From Sepiola atlantica (taxonomy: Eukaryota; Mollusca; Cephalopoda; Sepiida; Sepiolidae): DNA of 64,000 nt. How positions within the stretch are numbered: position 1 is the stretch's first letter; each line of letters starts with the position of its first letter. The notes below the pieces were generated by a model. That model saw nothing but the letters and a program-made list of their open reading frames with translations, made no database searches and was not told the DNA's origin. A program made the translations under genes and the position numbers. The DNA is taken from the NCBI GenBank assembly GCA_963556195.1, contig OY744520.1, forward strand, positions 152,419,107 to 152,483,106, in the 5' to 3' direction. Below, piece after piece: positions 1 through 10,504 of the stretch.

Positions 1-1205
1 CATACTCATTGAAGTGTGAGCAGATCATTTTAATGGGCAAGCATTGGCTATAATTTATAAATTGTTTGTACATCTTGATAGAATGGCAGATATTAACATT
101 TAGCTAAAAGTAACCGTCGCTGTGTTTGGTGTAGAGTGATGTGATTATTGGTAATGTATGCGAAAACATTTTAAATGGAATATGACTGTTAGTGTAGTAG
201 ATATTATTTAGTTGTGGCAATTGTTAAGGAATTGGTAAAAATGACTATATACTTCTCACCGTGTGACCATTTCGTCGATATATCTGCGGTCATGTAGCGG
301 TTCAACTTCGTAGTTATGTAAGCAATTGGTTTGAATGTATGCATGTAAATTCCGTAGATGAGAGCTATTTTAGTTCCCTAGTCTGTGTCTTTGCTGTGTA
401 GGTAGCTCCACTCGTCGTGTGTAACGTTGTAATAATCGAAACGTCATGCATTAATTGTGACAATAAGTTCGTTGTGGAATTGACCAATCTTATATAGAAT
501 CCGTATTATATATGTGGTCTCCTTGGGGAAGCTTAGTATGCTGTTTAATAGGGGATTGCGGTGCTGTCTATGTTTCTGGAGACGTTGTCAGTGGGGGTTA
601 CAATACTTGAAACTATAGTTCAACCGGTGGCAGTGTTTTAAAAGCAGTACTTAAACGTTATCTTCCTGAAGGCTAATTCATGGGTCTAATTTTGTTCATA
701 GTGTTTATCATGTTTATAGTGCTTATATCATTTATAGTGCTTATAATGTTTCCAGGAAGAACTTTGGCGAGTATGTTGCTAAGTATTTTTGAGAGATTTT
801 GAAGTTTATAAAACAAGAAACTAAACATTTATTTGTTTTCTGTACATTGCGCTTCAAAGTTTTAGAAACTTCTTCATCTACATATTTTAATATCCTTATT
901 CTTGTTTGTTTTCGAAATTACATAGCAGAATCTAGTCTTAATCTAGACTGTACCATTTTCTGAAAATGTGTTTGTGAAATTCCACACGTTTATTATAGAA
1001 TTTTTTTTTTCATAATAAAATCGCATTATAATAATGTTAGTGTTTATCTAAAATAGAAACTTAGTTATCTTTTGTTTTTAAAGAGGAAATTATTATATCA
1101 TTTTAATATTAATACTGCTGTCATTATTTACGTACACTTTTGCATAGACTGCATTAAAAAGGAATCAGTTATAAATATATGTGGAAGGTAACTTACATGT
1201 TATCT

Positions 1206-1206
<1 letters not shown>
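1..1206. other. AT-rich stretch, no gene seen
   Basis: All frames are broken by stops and I see no recognisable protein, RNA gene or repeat structure. A short reiteration of a 'gtttatcatgtttatagtgcttatatc'-like phrase lies around 700-750 and may be simple slippage. Confidence 0.5.
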
Positions 1207-1275
<69 letters not shown>

Positions 1276-1277
1276 CT
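1207..1277. repeat. (CT)n / (CTAT)n microsatellite
   Basis: About 23 CT dinucleotides run directly into five TATC tetramers. The Leu/Ser-rich reading frame across it is an artefact of the repeat. Confidence 0.95.
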
Positions 1278-2205
1278 TCCCCTCTCTGCGTATTATCTAT
1301 GTGGAAATACATGACGCTTATCGGAGTCAACGGAATCTTAACGTTACTTAATTTAAAATAATAATGTTTTAGTAAATTATTTTCTGGCAGAGTAAAAAGA
1401 ACAAAAATAACAATAAGACAAGAAAGACAAACGAAAATGAAAACGACAAAGGATGAATTGATTACAGGTGACCTTTGTATGTCTTCTTCCTTTTTACTTT
1501 CTTTTCTCTTTCTTTTTTATGTTTCTCTATCGAGTATCGATCCGTATTCATTTTTAATTAGATTGTGTATATTTGAAGAAAGTTTATGCATTATCGAAAC
1601 GTCATATGAACTGAATAAAACACTTTTCCACGTTCATAGTCATATTATATTAGCAGCTATTTCCCTAATGGTTTACATAATTTACACACACAAAAACACA
1701 GACATATAGAACATGAATGCCTACTAGACACTTACCTCGAGTGTCTAGGGTCTCTCTGTGCAGGAGTTTGAAAACCTGGCATAGGGATACTTCCTCCTAC
1801 AAGTTAGCCCTGACTAAATATTCAAAATAGCATAGAGTTTGAAGCCCAAATAATATCCCCTCGGCACGGCTATACATTTCCTCATACGAGGAATCGTGCA
1901 CCTTCTCTAAGTAATGTTATTTTAAGTTACATCACTTAGCTAGATACTCCACTACACAAGAAGAAATTCTTGTCCTGGAATCCGATAAGACCAAGAGACC
2001 ACAAGAACGATATACTATAACATAGTTAACTGGTCAATTGGGGAGAGGAAAATTAATGGTCTACACTTCGTTACTAACTCAACATTTGACAGGTAAACGA
2101 GAACTTTGATAGAATATTCGAATATCTATGTATCTCATATAGAGATCAAGTGTTAGCCCCATGAAGGAGACCCTAAATTGCTGAGCACTTCGACTGAATC
2201 AACAA
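1278..2205. other. no gene recognised
   Basis: A 90-codon open frame at 1437-1709 has no recognisable domain and ends in a CA-rich run. I regard it as chance. The rest carries no structure that I can name. Confidence 0.4.
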
Positions 2206-2211
2206 AAGTTA

Positions 2212-2287
<76 letters not shown>

Positions 2288-2441
2288 TGCAGAAGATCAG
2301 AACAACATCCGTACCGTCGGTGCTGTTCTGATCTTCTGTAATACATATATAAATAAATAAATATTACGCTCTTAATTTTTATTTTTATTTAATAATTGAG
2401 CACTCTGTTAGGGTTCTCTCCCACTAACCTTACACACACAC

Positions 2442-2505
<64 letters not shown>

Positions 2506-2510
2506 TTTGG
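2206..2510 (+). mobile_element. microsatellite-capped hairpin element, copy A
   Basis: The order is (TA)n, (TG)n, a 58-bp hairpin (2286-2343), about 100 bp of unique sequence beginning acatatataaataaataaa and containing ggttctctcccactaac, then CA and a second (TA)n. The hairpin arms read agaagatcagaacaacatcc and, inverted, gctgttctgatcttct around a GGTACCGTCGG-like centre. The same layout occurs in reverse orientation at 3381-3842, so the two microsatellites appear to belong to the element rather than flank it by accident. There is no coding capacity. It is probably a non-autonomous (MITE-like) element, but its superfamily is unknown. Confidence 0.6.
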
Positions 2511-2610
2511 TCTGTGGAACACAATACCTGGAGACTGCTTACCTACTGATTACAACGTGACCGCCTTCAAGTCCAAATACTTGTCAAGCCCCCTTCTTAA
2601 GTATTAAAAT
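2505..2610 (+). pseudogene. LINE reverse transcriptase, C-terminal scrap
   Basis: Reading FGLWNTIPGDCLPTDYNV, then TAFKSKYLSS, then a stop, this is the conserved C-terminal block of jockey/CR1-like LINE polyproteins (LWN-LP-xCFPxDYN-xFKSK). Upstream coding sequence is missing and replaced directly by (TA)n. The fragment therefore survives only as a 3' end, the usual result of 5' truncation, or the (TA)n tract has overwritten the rest. Confidence 0.7.
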
Positions 2611-3377
2611 TCTGCCTGTTCCATCCGTTGTTTTCAATCCTCTCATAGTATTGTTTATCATCTAACTGACAATCTCATTAACCCTTTTCCTCGAGTGTTT
2701 TTTGGTATTAATAAATAGTGACTCATTGCTATATAAAAGTATGTGGATTTGCATGTGAATCTGTGTGAATATGTTTTGAGCGTACGTATCCGTTTGTATT
2801 AGCCCAACAACTATTATTCGTTTAAATATATGGAAAGTAAATGAAATGAATTTGTGAAAATAGAAACTATTTCATATTTTCTTTTAGGTTGTTTATAAAT
2901 GATGAATAGATATAAATGGTGTGTTTAGAATTTCAGGCGCATTTTAGTTTGGGGCTCCCGACCTTCGACTCTGGTCAAAGAGTTAACGGCAATGCTAAGA
3001 GAATAACTCAAAAAACGGTCGTAAAAATGGTATTCAAAATGGCGGCTTTTCAGCGAGTCTAAAAATGCAACAGTCTTCAATTATTTCTATTCCGATGGCG
3101 AGGAAGGAGGGGCTTCAATCTGGTTCTTGTACTGTTTTATGTTGAGTCGAATGGTGTGTGTCGATTTTAATCAGCCAACCTCTTGACCCTTAAGTGGTTT
3201 TCGTGGTACAAATATGTCCCACACTATTGAATCTCAATCAAGATGAGTGGAACTTGATTCGAATTGAAAACGAAACAGATGCCACCAAAAGTCTTAAAGG
3301 TCACATTTTATCAGGCGATCTTCATTCGACGCGAAATTCGCGATCCAAAAAAAAAATCAGGCCGAATTTGATGTAAA

Positions 3378-3380
<3 letters not shown>
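2611..3380. other. spacer between two inverted hairpin elements
   Basis: No gene is visible. The word caaaatggcggc, a strong YY1-type motif, occurs near 3035. A short open frame at 3194-3376 has no recognised domain. Confidence 0.4.
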
Positions 3381-3422
<42 letters not shown>

Positions 3423-3757
3423 GCGTGTGTGTGTCTGTACGTGCGTGTAAAGTTAGTGAGAGAGAACCCACCAGAGTTCTCGATTAGTAAGAAAAATAAA
3501 AGATAAGAGCGTAATATTTATTTATATATGTATGACAGAAGATCAGAAACAAAAGCGGTACCGTCGGTTTCAAATTCTAACAAAGGGGATCTATAATAAG
3601 TGTATTTACTGGATTCTCTTCAGCCTCTGTTTATGTGTCTCCCCGGAAAAAATACATAAGCAGAGTCTGAAGAGAGTCTAGTAAAGAGGCTTATTATAGG
3701 TCCATTTTAGTAGAATTTGAAACCGACGGTACCGATGCTGTTCTGATCTTCTGTAAT

Positions 3758-3842
<85 letters not shown>
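3381..3842 (-). mobile_element. microsatellite-capped hairpin element, copy B
   Basis: This is the reverse-strand counterpart of the element at 2206-2510. It has (TA)n plus GT repeat on the left, the same internal segment (gcgtaatatttatttatata and agagagaaccc), a long palindrome at 3533-3757, then (CA)n and (TA)n. Palindrome arms of about 100 bp share ggtaccgtcggtttcaaatt and cctcttcagcctctg-type blocks around a central tgtctccccgg loop. Copy A retains only the outer 25 bp of each arm, so it is an internally deleted version of this longer foldback. Confidence 0.65.
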
Positions 3843-3843
<1 letters not shown>

Positions 3844-3844
3844 C

Positions 3845-4260
3845 TTACGTATATTTAGATATTTATATGTAGAAGATTCACTCTTAAACTAATGAACCGA
3901 TCATCATGAATTATGAAATATATATTCTAGCCAACACGGTCAGTAACATGGGACAGTATATTTTGTAATATTTACCATTTAGGGGGATGGCGAAAACATT
4001 TTAAATACGTGAAATACACAAAAATAATAAAGAAAAGAATCGATCTACATAAAAGAAGATATATTATATAATCACATTTTAATAGGGCCAGTGCGCGCAC
4101 ATGAGTATTAATAATATGTATGGGGGTGGTAAACTCTTTAAGAAATAAACTTGTTATGAATTATGGAATGCGTATTCTAGGCAACACGGTGACTAATGTA
4201 GGTAAATTATTATTTCTTTTTTAAACGTTATCATTTAGACCAGTTAATCTTTATCACATA
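3845..4260 (+). repeat. dispersed repeat family, copy 1
   Basis: The unit contains two related sub-blocks. Each has 'ctaatgaaccgatcatcatgaattatg'-like wording followed by tattctagNcaacacggt and a taccatttag phrase. Homologous copies lie at 43155-43510 (same strand) and 59575-59765 (opposite strand). It is non-coding and I cannot assign a family name. Confidence 0.65.
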
Positions 4261-5748
4261 TTGGAAACTGACGGTAGTGCTGTTTCCCTTACACAGAAAA
4301 TATTTCTTGGTAGGAAAATTATTTTTCTAGTTTTTCTATTATAACTCCGTGTTGCTAGAATAAAATGAGGGGGTAATCTAACTTTATTTAACAGTAGTTT
4401 TAGAGTAGTGTCTGCTACTTTAACATGATCGAGGAGCAAACTTCCAGTCTTATGATGTGAAGTGAGGGACCGGGAAGTTTGAATTCATTCATAAATTCGT
4501 ATGATAATTCACCATCTATAAGTTATCGTCATCCGAAATTGTATCGGCATGTTTGTACTAAGTTACTTGTCCAAGTAAATGCCCCATTGTTTGTTAACTT
4601 AGCTTTGATGCATTTTTATTTTTTTAAATTTTAAATTAAATATTTGCATACACTCAGTGACGTGGGCAAGATGAATCTAATCATATTCAAACTATCTGCA
4701 TTTCTAATAATATTTCTCAGTACTAGAACTTATACTTGAGTCGTTGAGGCATACAATCAAAGAGTTAGCCCAGGGGTACCATCAGGACATCACCAGACCT
4801 CTACATGCCACTGCATATACCATACATTTCATAATCAGTAGCCAACTCAAATGCCGCACGCTATATTGTAACTATATCAGCAAGTATTTCTATGATGTTT
4901 TCATCGAAGAGAAAATCATTTGTAATTCTGTCATCTCCTATGCTTAACAACGAATAGTTAAATGCAATATCTCCATCGACCCTTATATTTGATGTTACGA
5001 TAAACTTCTGAACATATATAATTCACAGTGTTGTCTTTATTAGAACCCTAGCCAGGTATTCTTTTTAACGTGAGTCAAATTCGAAATTTATATCTACCCA
5101 ACTTTCCTCCAAGGCGTGCCGTGCTTCAGACAAACGCCTTCAATACGCGTTCGTATCAAGCTACTGTCTACCAGTATAAATATAGTGAGGGGCTAACGTC
5201 TGATAAAAATCTAGATACAGACTATAAGTATAAGAAACGTTATACCACTTGAGGGATAATAAATTTATTTTCCTCCTCTGTGCTTTCTTGACCGATGGAC
5301 ACAATAAAATTTAAATATGTATAAAAAGCATGAAACTACCAAAACTTGTTACTTATGAAATGACGACATTCGTCAAAATAGATTTTCGGATTAAATTATA
5401 TATTAGTAGTAGCTGGAATACCCGTTCTACGCTGGGTTCATAATACTGAGTATTTGATGTTCAGCCCCAAAAAATACTTCGAAACAATCAAAACGTAAAC
5501 GACTAGGGTTAAAGCAGTATAAGAATAGAGATTATAACATCGAAATTATGGGATTAGAGGATTTTTAATTTTATGGTGATAAGCTTACATCAGATAAAAT
5601 TAAAATGGTCGACTTTTTCATGAATAAATCCGAAATCTCAATAATTCGCTGTTATTTGAATCTGGTTTATCTCATAAAAACACACGTTCCGTGCCATGTT
5701 CCCTCGATAACCACTTCATGAGAAAAACGATAAATAGGAGTTTGTCCT
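4261..5748. other. no gene recognised
   Basis: Open frames of 60-67 codons (4254-4439 minus, 4744-4947 plus, 5070-5252 plus) show no domain, no signal sequence and no splice context that I trust. I see no repeat structure here. Confidence 0.4.
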
Positions 5749-6165
5749 GTGCTTCTGTAGTTTCACAATGACTTACAAATATTTAAAGAAATGTATAAAC
5801 TTTGTTATGTACTTACGTGTTAGCTGAAAATAAGATTGTACAGAAAAAATGCGCAAATTCATCCAGTATTTATAAAATTATAAGAAAAGGAAACAAAAAC
5901 GATCTTACGTATCGGTAGACATTTCAGCTTGCAGATTAGGCAAGGGAGATTACTTTCGGAAAAAACTCAAAATATAAGAAAAATGGCGAAATATAGATAA
6001 AATCGTTTTTATTTTTAATCTAATAAATACTGGATGAATTTGCGTATTTTTTTTGGTGTACAGTCTTCTTTTCAGTTACCACGTAAGTACATAACAAAGT
6101 TTATACATTTCTTTAACTATTTTTTAAGAGTGGCCTAACATGCCATTGTGAAACTACAGAAGCAC
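5749..6165. mobile_element. long inverted repeat (foldback/MITE-like)
   Basis: The left arm starts gtgcttctgtagtttcacaa and carries aaagaaatgtataaactttg and caaattcatccagtatttat. The same words return in reverse complement in that order in the right arm, ending at agcac. Arms are about 150 bp with one extra 20-bp block in the right arm, around a roughly 120-bp unique centre. It has no coding capacity. The structure suggests a terminal-inverted-repeat non-autonomous element. I cannot identify a target-site duplication with confidence. Confidence 0.75.
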
Positions 6166-6489
6166 CATCTTTCCTTACAACACTCTACACTGATAAGGGG
6201 TTATTTCTACTAAATTTCACATTCATTTGTCAAACAGACTAAAAGAAGTGGACACAGAAACAGTTTAGATTCGGAAAGTTGTTTATTTAATTCGTTTTTG
6301 AATTTTTATTTCGATATTTTACGTTTGTTTTAAAAGCAACTTGTTTTGTCATTTTAAGCCATTTCTGAAGTATTGAAATGATAATTTTTTTCTATAATGT
6401 TTTTATATTTTTAAATTGGTGTATATTTACTTTGTTTCTTTCTTTTGTGTAATTATTTGTTGAAATGTGATTTTAAATAATTATTTGTT

Positions 6490-6720
6490 CATACATAAAC
6501 ATATGATTACGAAATTTTTCAGATGAGAATTGATCATTTGTATTATTTGTATTTTTCGAACTACTCTTCTTATATTGGATGTTATTCTCACAACGTTTCG
6601 GTCGATATAACATCGAACCTTCTTTATGATTGTCATATGTTGAGCTCGGGAATCTTTGTGTTGAACTCGGGAATCTTTGTGTTGAACTCGGGAATCTGTG
6701 TTGGATAATGGCCCTATGGG
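6490..6720 (-). mobile_element. hammerhead-bearing repeat, single arm
   Basis: This is one arm of the family seen complete at 58885-59280. It has the outer end near atgagaattgatcatttg, a ttcgaactactcttc block, the hammerhead zone at 6585-6632 (minus-strand GAAACGTTGTGA retained, first core strand decayed to ATAAAGA), then three direct copies of an 18-bp 'gggaatctttgtgttgaactc' unit at 6648-6705. No inverted partner lies adjacent. The related opposite-orientation arm is at 7290-7480. Confidence 0.65.
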
Positions 6721-6938
6721 AATGGACGTATCTGTTGGAAATCGTTGGTTTGATTTGCGCGAATTAACGCGGGGTGGTTTTGGAAGCAAACCGATGAGAC
6801 GTGATTGTTAAAATGTAATTTACAACAGATAAAAGAAATATTTCCCTAAGAAAATACAAGCGAGAGATATCCTTTCCCCCCTTCTCTATGAATGGTTAAG
6901 AAAATAATTGTTAACTAACTACGATCAAGTAGTGATTT

Positions 6939-6942
<4 letters not shown>

Positions 6943-6987
<45 letters not shown>
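6943..6987. repeat. (CT)n microsatellite
   Basis: An uninterrupted run of about 22 CT units. All Ser/Leu or Arg/Glu open frames across it on both strands are artefacts. Confidence 0.95.
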
Positions 6988-6990
<3 letters not shown>

Positions 6991-7289
6991 GCTTGTAATA
7001 AAAAGAATTGAAAATAAAAAGATTGTCTTTGGTGAGTTGATCGTGAAGTTTTGTTGCAGACAACGGACGGCGTGGTTCACGGCAGGAAGGAAAGAAAAAG
7101 AATTCATCCACTAGACGACACGACCCTCTACACGGCGAGGGAGAAAACTAAAGGTATACAAACAATATATGAACTATGTGATTTATGATGTTTTAAAAAT
7201 GACGAGTGTATTGAATGAGAACCGCCGCGGCCCAAGAGAAGGGCTATGCAACATCTGTACGAAATTTCGAACTAATGTAAGACTTCTAC

Positions 7290-7480
7290 CCAGTCATGGC
7301 TGACAGAAGATGAGCAAGTTACCCCCATGGATTAAATAAATATTCGTGAGTTCGACAGAAGGATTCAAAAGTTCTACAAGACGCAACTTAAGAAGATCGG
7401 AGGTTACATCAGCCGAAACGTTGTAAGAATCACATACAATATGAGAACAATAGTCCGAATAATTGAAACAATGCATAAAC
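7290..7480 (+). mobile_element. hammerhead-bearing repeat, right arm
   Basis: It contains catggctgacagaagatgag, gagttcgacagaaggattc, then the hammerhead zone (about 7380-7432) with ggaggttacatcagccgaaa and gttgtaagaatc, ending agaacaatagtccgaataat. The first core strand reads CTTAAGA instead of CTGAAGA and stem II is weakened, so this copy looks catalytically dead. Confidence 0.65.
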
Positions 7481-8240
7481 GATTGACTTCTATAGGTGTC
7501 AGTATGTTTATAATGGCGGGGAAGTCGCGAGGAAAGATATTGATTTGCTAATTAAAGTTATGGGTTAAAATCCCTTTACCGCTTGACAAATGTATCGATA
7601 AAAGACCCAGTGTAACAGCTTTTCAATCTATTCAGTAAGACTGTAGTTTCATGTCTACATTTGGATAAGAATTCATCTTTCATATTTATTCAGAAATGCT
7701 CTGAGTCAATATGTCATAATTTCGTATTCTTCCCATCAAAACTTTCTAACTTCACAAAAAGTTTAGTTACTCTCTTAACTTCTTTTAATCTGATGTGGAA
7801 CTTCATCTGAATGTGTGTATAATTGCTGCATGGAGTCAACGAGTTCAAAAAGCGGTAAGCTGGTTAGAAGGGCAGAGTGTTACGGTTGAAATGTACCTTA
7901 AATTGAGATCTTATCAATCTCGTTCCTAACATAAGGTGTCAGTTAGGAGCCACCAAAAGACCGGTTGGTGTGCCACCTTTAAGTCCTGCTGCAAGATATC
8001 GATAAGATGTGCCAGTGTTCCTTTAGATTCCCGACACTGCTACTCATCGGGCATCTGTTGCGTTCAATGACGTGCAAGGGTTTTATCAGAATCGTTACGT
8101 TTCTTCCGGCACCCCCACACCTTCCTGCGTCATACGAGCATTCGTGCCAGTTCGCATCCTGGCTCATTGCACTCAGCATAAATGGAACTGTATGTGTATT
8201 TGGCTAGATTAGTTTAATGTATTTCTATTTTATTAATTTG
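7481..8240. other. no gene recognised
   Basis: A somewhat GC-richer island at about 7930-8200 is open for 66 codons on both strands. I recognise no domain in either translation. It may be an old repeat fragment or unique sequence. Confidence 0.35.
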
Positions 8241-8849
8241 TTTCAATTTCGGATTTTTTTAGATGAGGATTGTAATGTGTACTATATTTATTAGTAATAG
8301 TAGTACTAGTAGTAGTAGTTTTTTTGTATTATTATTATTAGTAGTAGTAGTAGTAGTAGTAAAAGATTTCATATTATAATTCAGTATATTACAATAGTTC
8401 AGATATAATTAATAAATATTTATTAATATAATGAAGCTCCGATAATAATCACTTAAAATGATTATCCATATGTACGTGCGTTCCAAAAATCATTTTATTT
8501 TCATTATCACATAAGAATTAGTTGAGGGCATAACCCACTTGAAACTTAAAATATATCATATTTTTATGAAATTTATATCATACGTATAAAATATTCCAGG
8601 GAAGACAATATAATATAAGAGGTCTCGATTCTCCATATTATCCGCTATGTGCCGAATATCTACGTGCCCCCACCTCTAAGTGACCGATGGGGATAAAACC
8701 CCTTTATAACTTCAAATACGTATATTCGATTTTTTTACTCATATTGTCATAAGAATGTTATAGTATTAAGTAGTAATAGTAAATATCTAAAGATCAGGTT
8801 TTAGACTCCCAAAATTCATACTAGAATTGTCCACATGTGCGTATAATGA

Positions 8850-9185
8850 TTATTAATGTTGGTCAACAATCAGTTCTACGTGATGGTCTTCTGTAGAATG
8901 AAGGTTCAATCACTACTGAAGGCGAGAATAAATTACAATAACATAAACGAACACTTATCGCCGGTTATTGCTGACGGAATGAGAACAATATACCCCGTTG
9001 ATTAAATAGAGCGTTAAGTTATAAAATCCACACAGGTTCCATAACTAATCATAAACATTCCCAAGCTCTACTGACAGGCAATCACTTTCGGAAAGATGCA
9101 GCTGAAGAAAGTATGAGGTTACATCGGCCGAAACGTTGTGATTATAGAAAACACGACGAGCATAGCCTCGCAAATAATCCAAATA
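8850..9185 (+). mobile_element. tRNA-like head plus hammerhead-zone repeat
   Basis: The segment starts with a weak A-box-like ggtcaacaatcag and a B-box-like ggttcaatcac (about 8907). It runs through gctgacggaatgagaacaat and gttgattaaatagagcg, and ends in ctgaagaaagtatgaggtta, catcggccgaaacgttgtga. The core strands CTGAAGA (9102-9108) and GAAAC (9130-9134) are intact, but stem II pairing is largely lost. It belongs to the same family as 15925-16385. Confidence 0.6.
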
Positions 9186-9496
9186 ATACTTAATTGTTCT
9201 TTCTGGAAAACGTACAAGACCCATTCTGTATGTGGGGTAGATATATGCTAGTTGTTCCAGCTAATGCACTCCCCGGTTGCCTCCCAGATGTTTTGAAATT
9301 ACAAATACATTCATACCCGGTGTAAAAGAATCGGTGCCAGACTTTCGAGTTCCCTATAGAAATAAATACAGAGAAGATCTTGGAACTTTTTTGATTTTGT
9401 GAAACTTTTACTAATTATTAATCAGCTTTGGTGAGATGCGTGATACATATAAGAACAAATCTGGAATCGTTAAAACGTTGTATCGAGAATTAAATG

Positions 9497-9497
<1 letters not shown>

Positions 9498-9570
<73 letters not shown>
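9498..9570. repeat. (TA)n microsatellite
   Basis: Pure TA run of about 36 units. A hammerhead-bearing segment lies about 130 bp to its right. Confidence 0.97.
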
Positions 9571-9573
<3 letters not shown>

Positions 9574-9699
9574 GAGGGCAGTGTAGTATCAGTGAAGTTC
9601 CAACGAAAGAAAAGTATATATGTAAAGGAGTAAGGATACCAACAATTGGAAAAAAGGTTTTTTCAACATTTATTTATTATTTTGTTATTTTATAATTTT

Positions 9700-9739
9700 A
9701 TATAACGCGTTTCAAGCATGGTGCGCTCTCGTCAGATAT
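9700..9739 (-). ncRNA. small hammerhead ribozyme motif
   Basis: Read on the minus strand: stem I ATAT, core CTGACGA, stem II GAGCG/TGCTT (five pairs, two of them G-T) with a five-base loop, GAA, then stem III AC-GC-GT and residue 17 = T. Stem I is completed by ATAT immediately after the predicted cleavage point (between 9704 and 9703). All invariant core positions are present. Stem III is only two pairs with a two-base loop, as described for the small hammerheads of Penelope-like retroelements, which can act as dimers. This is the best-conserved minimal form in the window. Activity is untested. Confidence 0.7.
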
Positions 9740-9884
9740 GTAAATCCATTTGAAGAAATGTCTTTCGATTTGAAACAACACTCTTAAGGTGCAGAAAATT
9801 GCATTATTAGTCGCCCTTAACTTTAGAGGACGTATTTTTCGTTAATGTATATATTTTCATTCATTTTATACGTACTTAAAAATA

Positions 9885-10010
9885 ATCCGTGGACACGTGT
9901 TTCTGGCTCACAGCCATCATCAGCGTGGCTAACTTAGACAGATATCGAACCGTTGATATTAATGTCTATAGTCTAACGTTTTACCATCGGACCAAGACAC
10001 TCTGTCTATA
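9885..10010 (-). mobile_element. tRNA-derived SINE with hammerhead
   Basis: On the minus strand the order is an A-box-like TTGGTCCGATGGTAAAACG (9977-9996), a B-box-like CGGTTCGATATC (9941-9953), then 27 bases later a hammerhead. The tRNA-like part is not a functional tRNA (no proper acceptor or anticodon arms). The order of polymerase III promoter followed by self-cleaving motif is repeated at 28.7-29.2 kb and 60.2 kb, which argues for a true composite family. Confidence 0.65.
9888..9930 (-). ncRNA. hammerhead ribozyme motif in SINE
   Basis: Minus strand: core CTGATGA, stem II TGGCT/AGCCA with a GTG loop, GAAA, and stem III ACAC/GTGT with no loop, followed by C17. The cleavage triplet is therefore a canonical GTC at 9894-9892. 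Only stem I is poor: CCACG upstream meets CACGG downstream, whereas CGTGG would pair. Core conservation with a decayed outer stem suggests a recently active but now weakened copy. Confidence 0.65.
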
Positions 10011-10409
10011 AATATGCACCATTTTCATCACCTTAATATGTAATTTTTATTTGGCCGTATAAAATGAATTAAAATTGGATTATCTAGTATGATTTAATTA
10101 CATATGGCGTCGAACTTGGGGAAAATAGACGTGTTTTTCTATTTTAAAGAATCGATCTAAAAGAATTTTTTTTTAAGTAAGTTTAGATTTTGGGGCACAG
10201 TTTTCTGATTTTGTGTCACATTAATCATTGACCTAGAAAATTTAATGGGAAACGTTGACAATTAAAGAAACAAGTGTTAAAATGAATCTCTTTGCTGGAA
10301 AATCAAGATATGGTCGTAGGAATCTACTTTTCTATAGGTTATTTAGAAATACTCTGAAATTATTTATAAATATCTATTGAGCTCTCGACTATTAAAAATA
10401 AATAGATAC

Positions 10410-10412
<3 letters not shown>

Positions 10413-10459
<47 letters not shown>

Positions 10460-10504
10460 TGTTTGTGTGTATGTGTGTATGTGTGTATGTGTGTATGTGT
10501 GTGT
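10413..10504. repeat. (TA)n and (GTGTAT)n microsatellite
   Basis: TA repeats with one interruption pass into GTGTGTAT units. The adjacent 10515-10575 is GA-rich. Confidence 0.95.
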
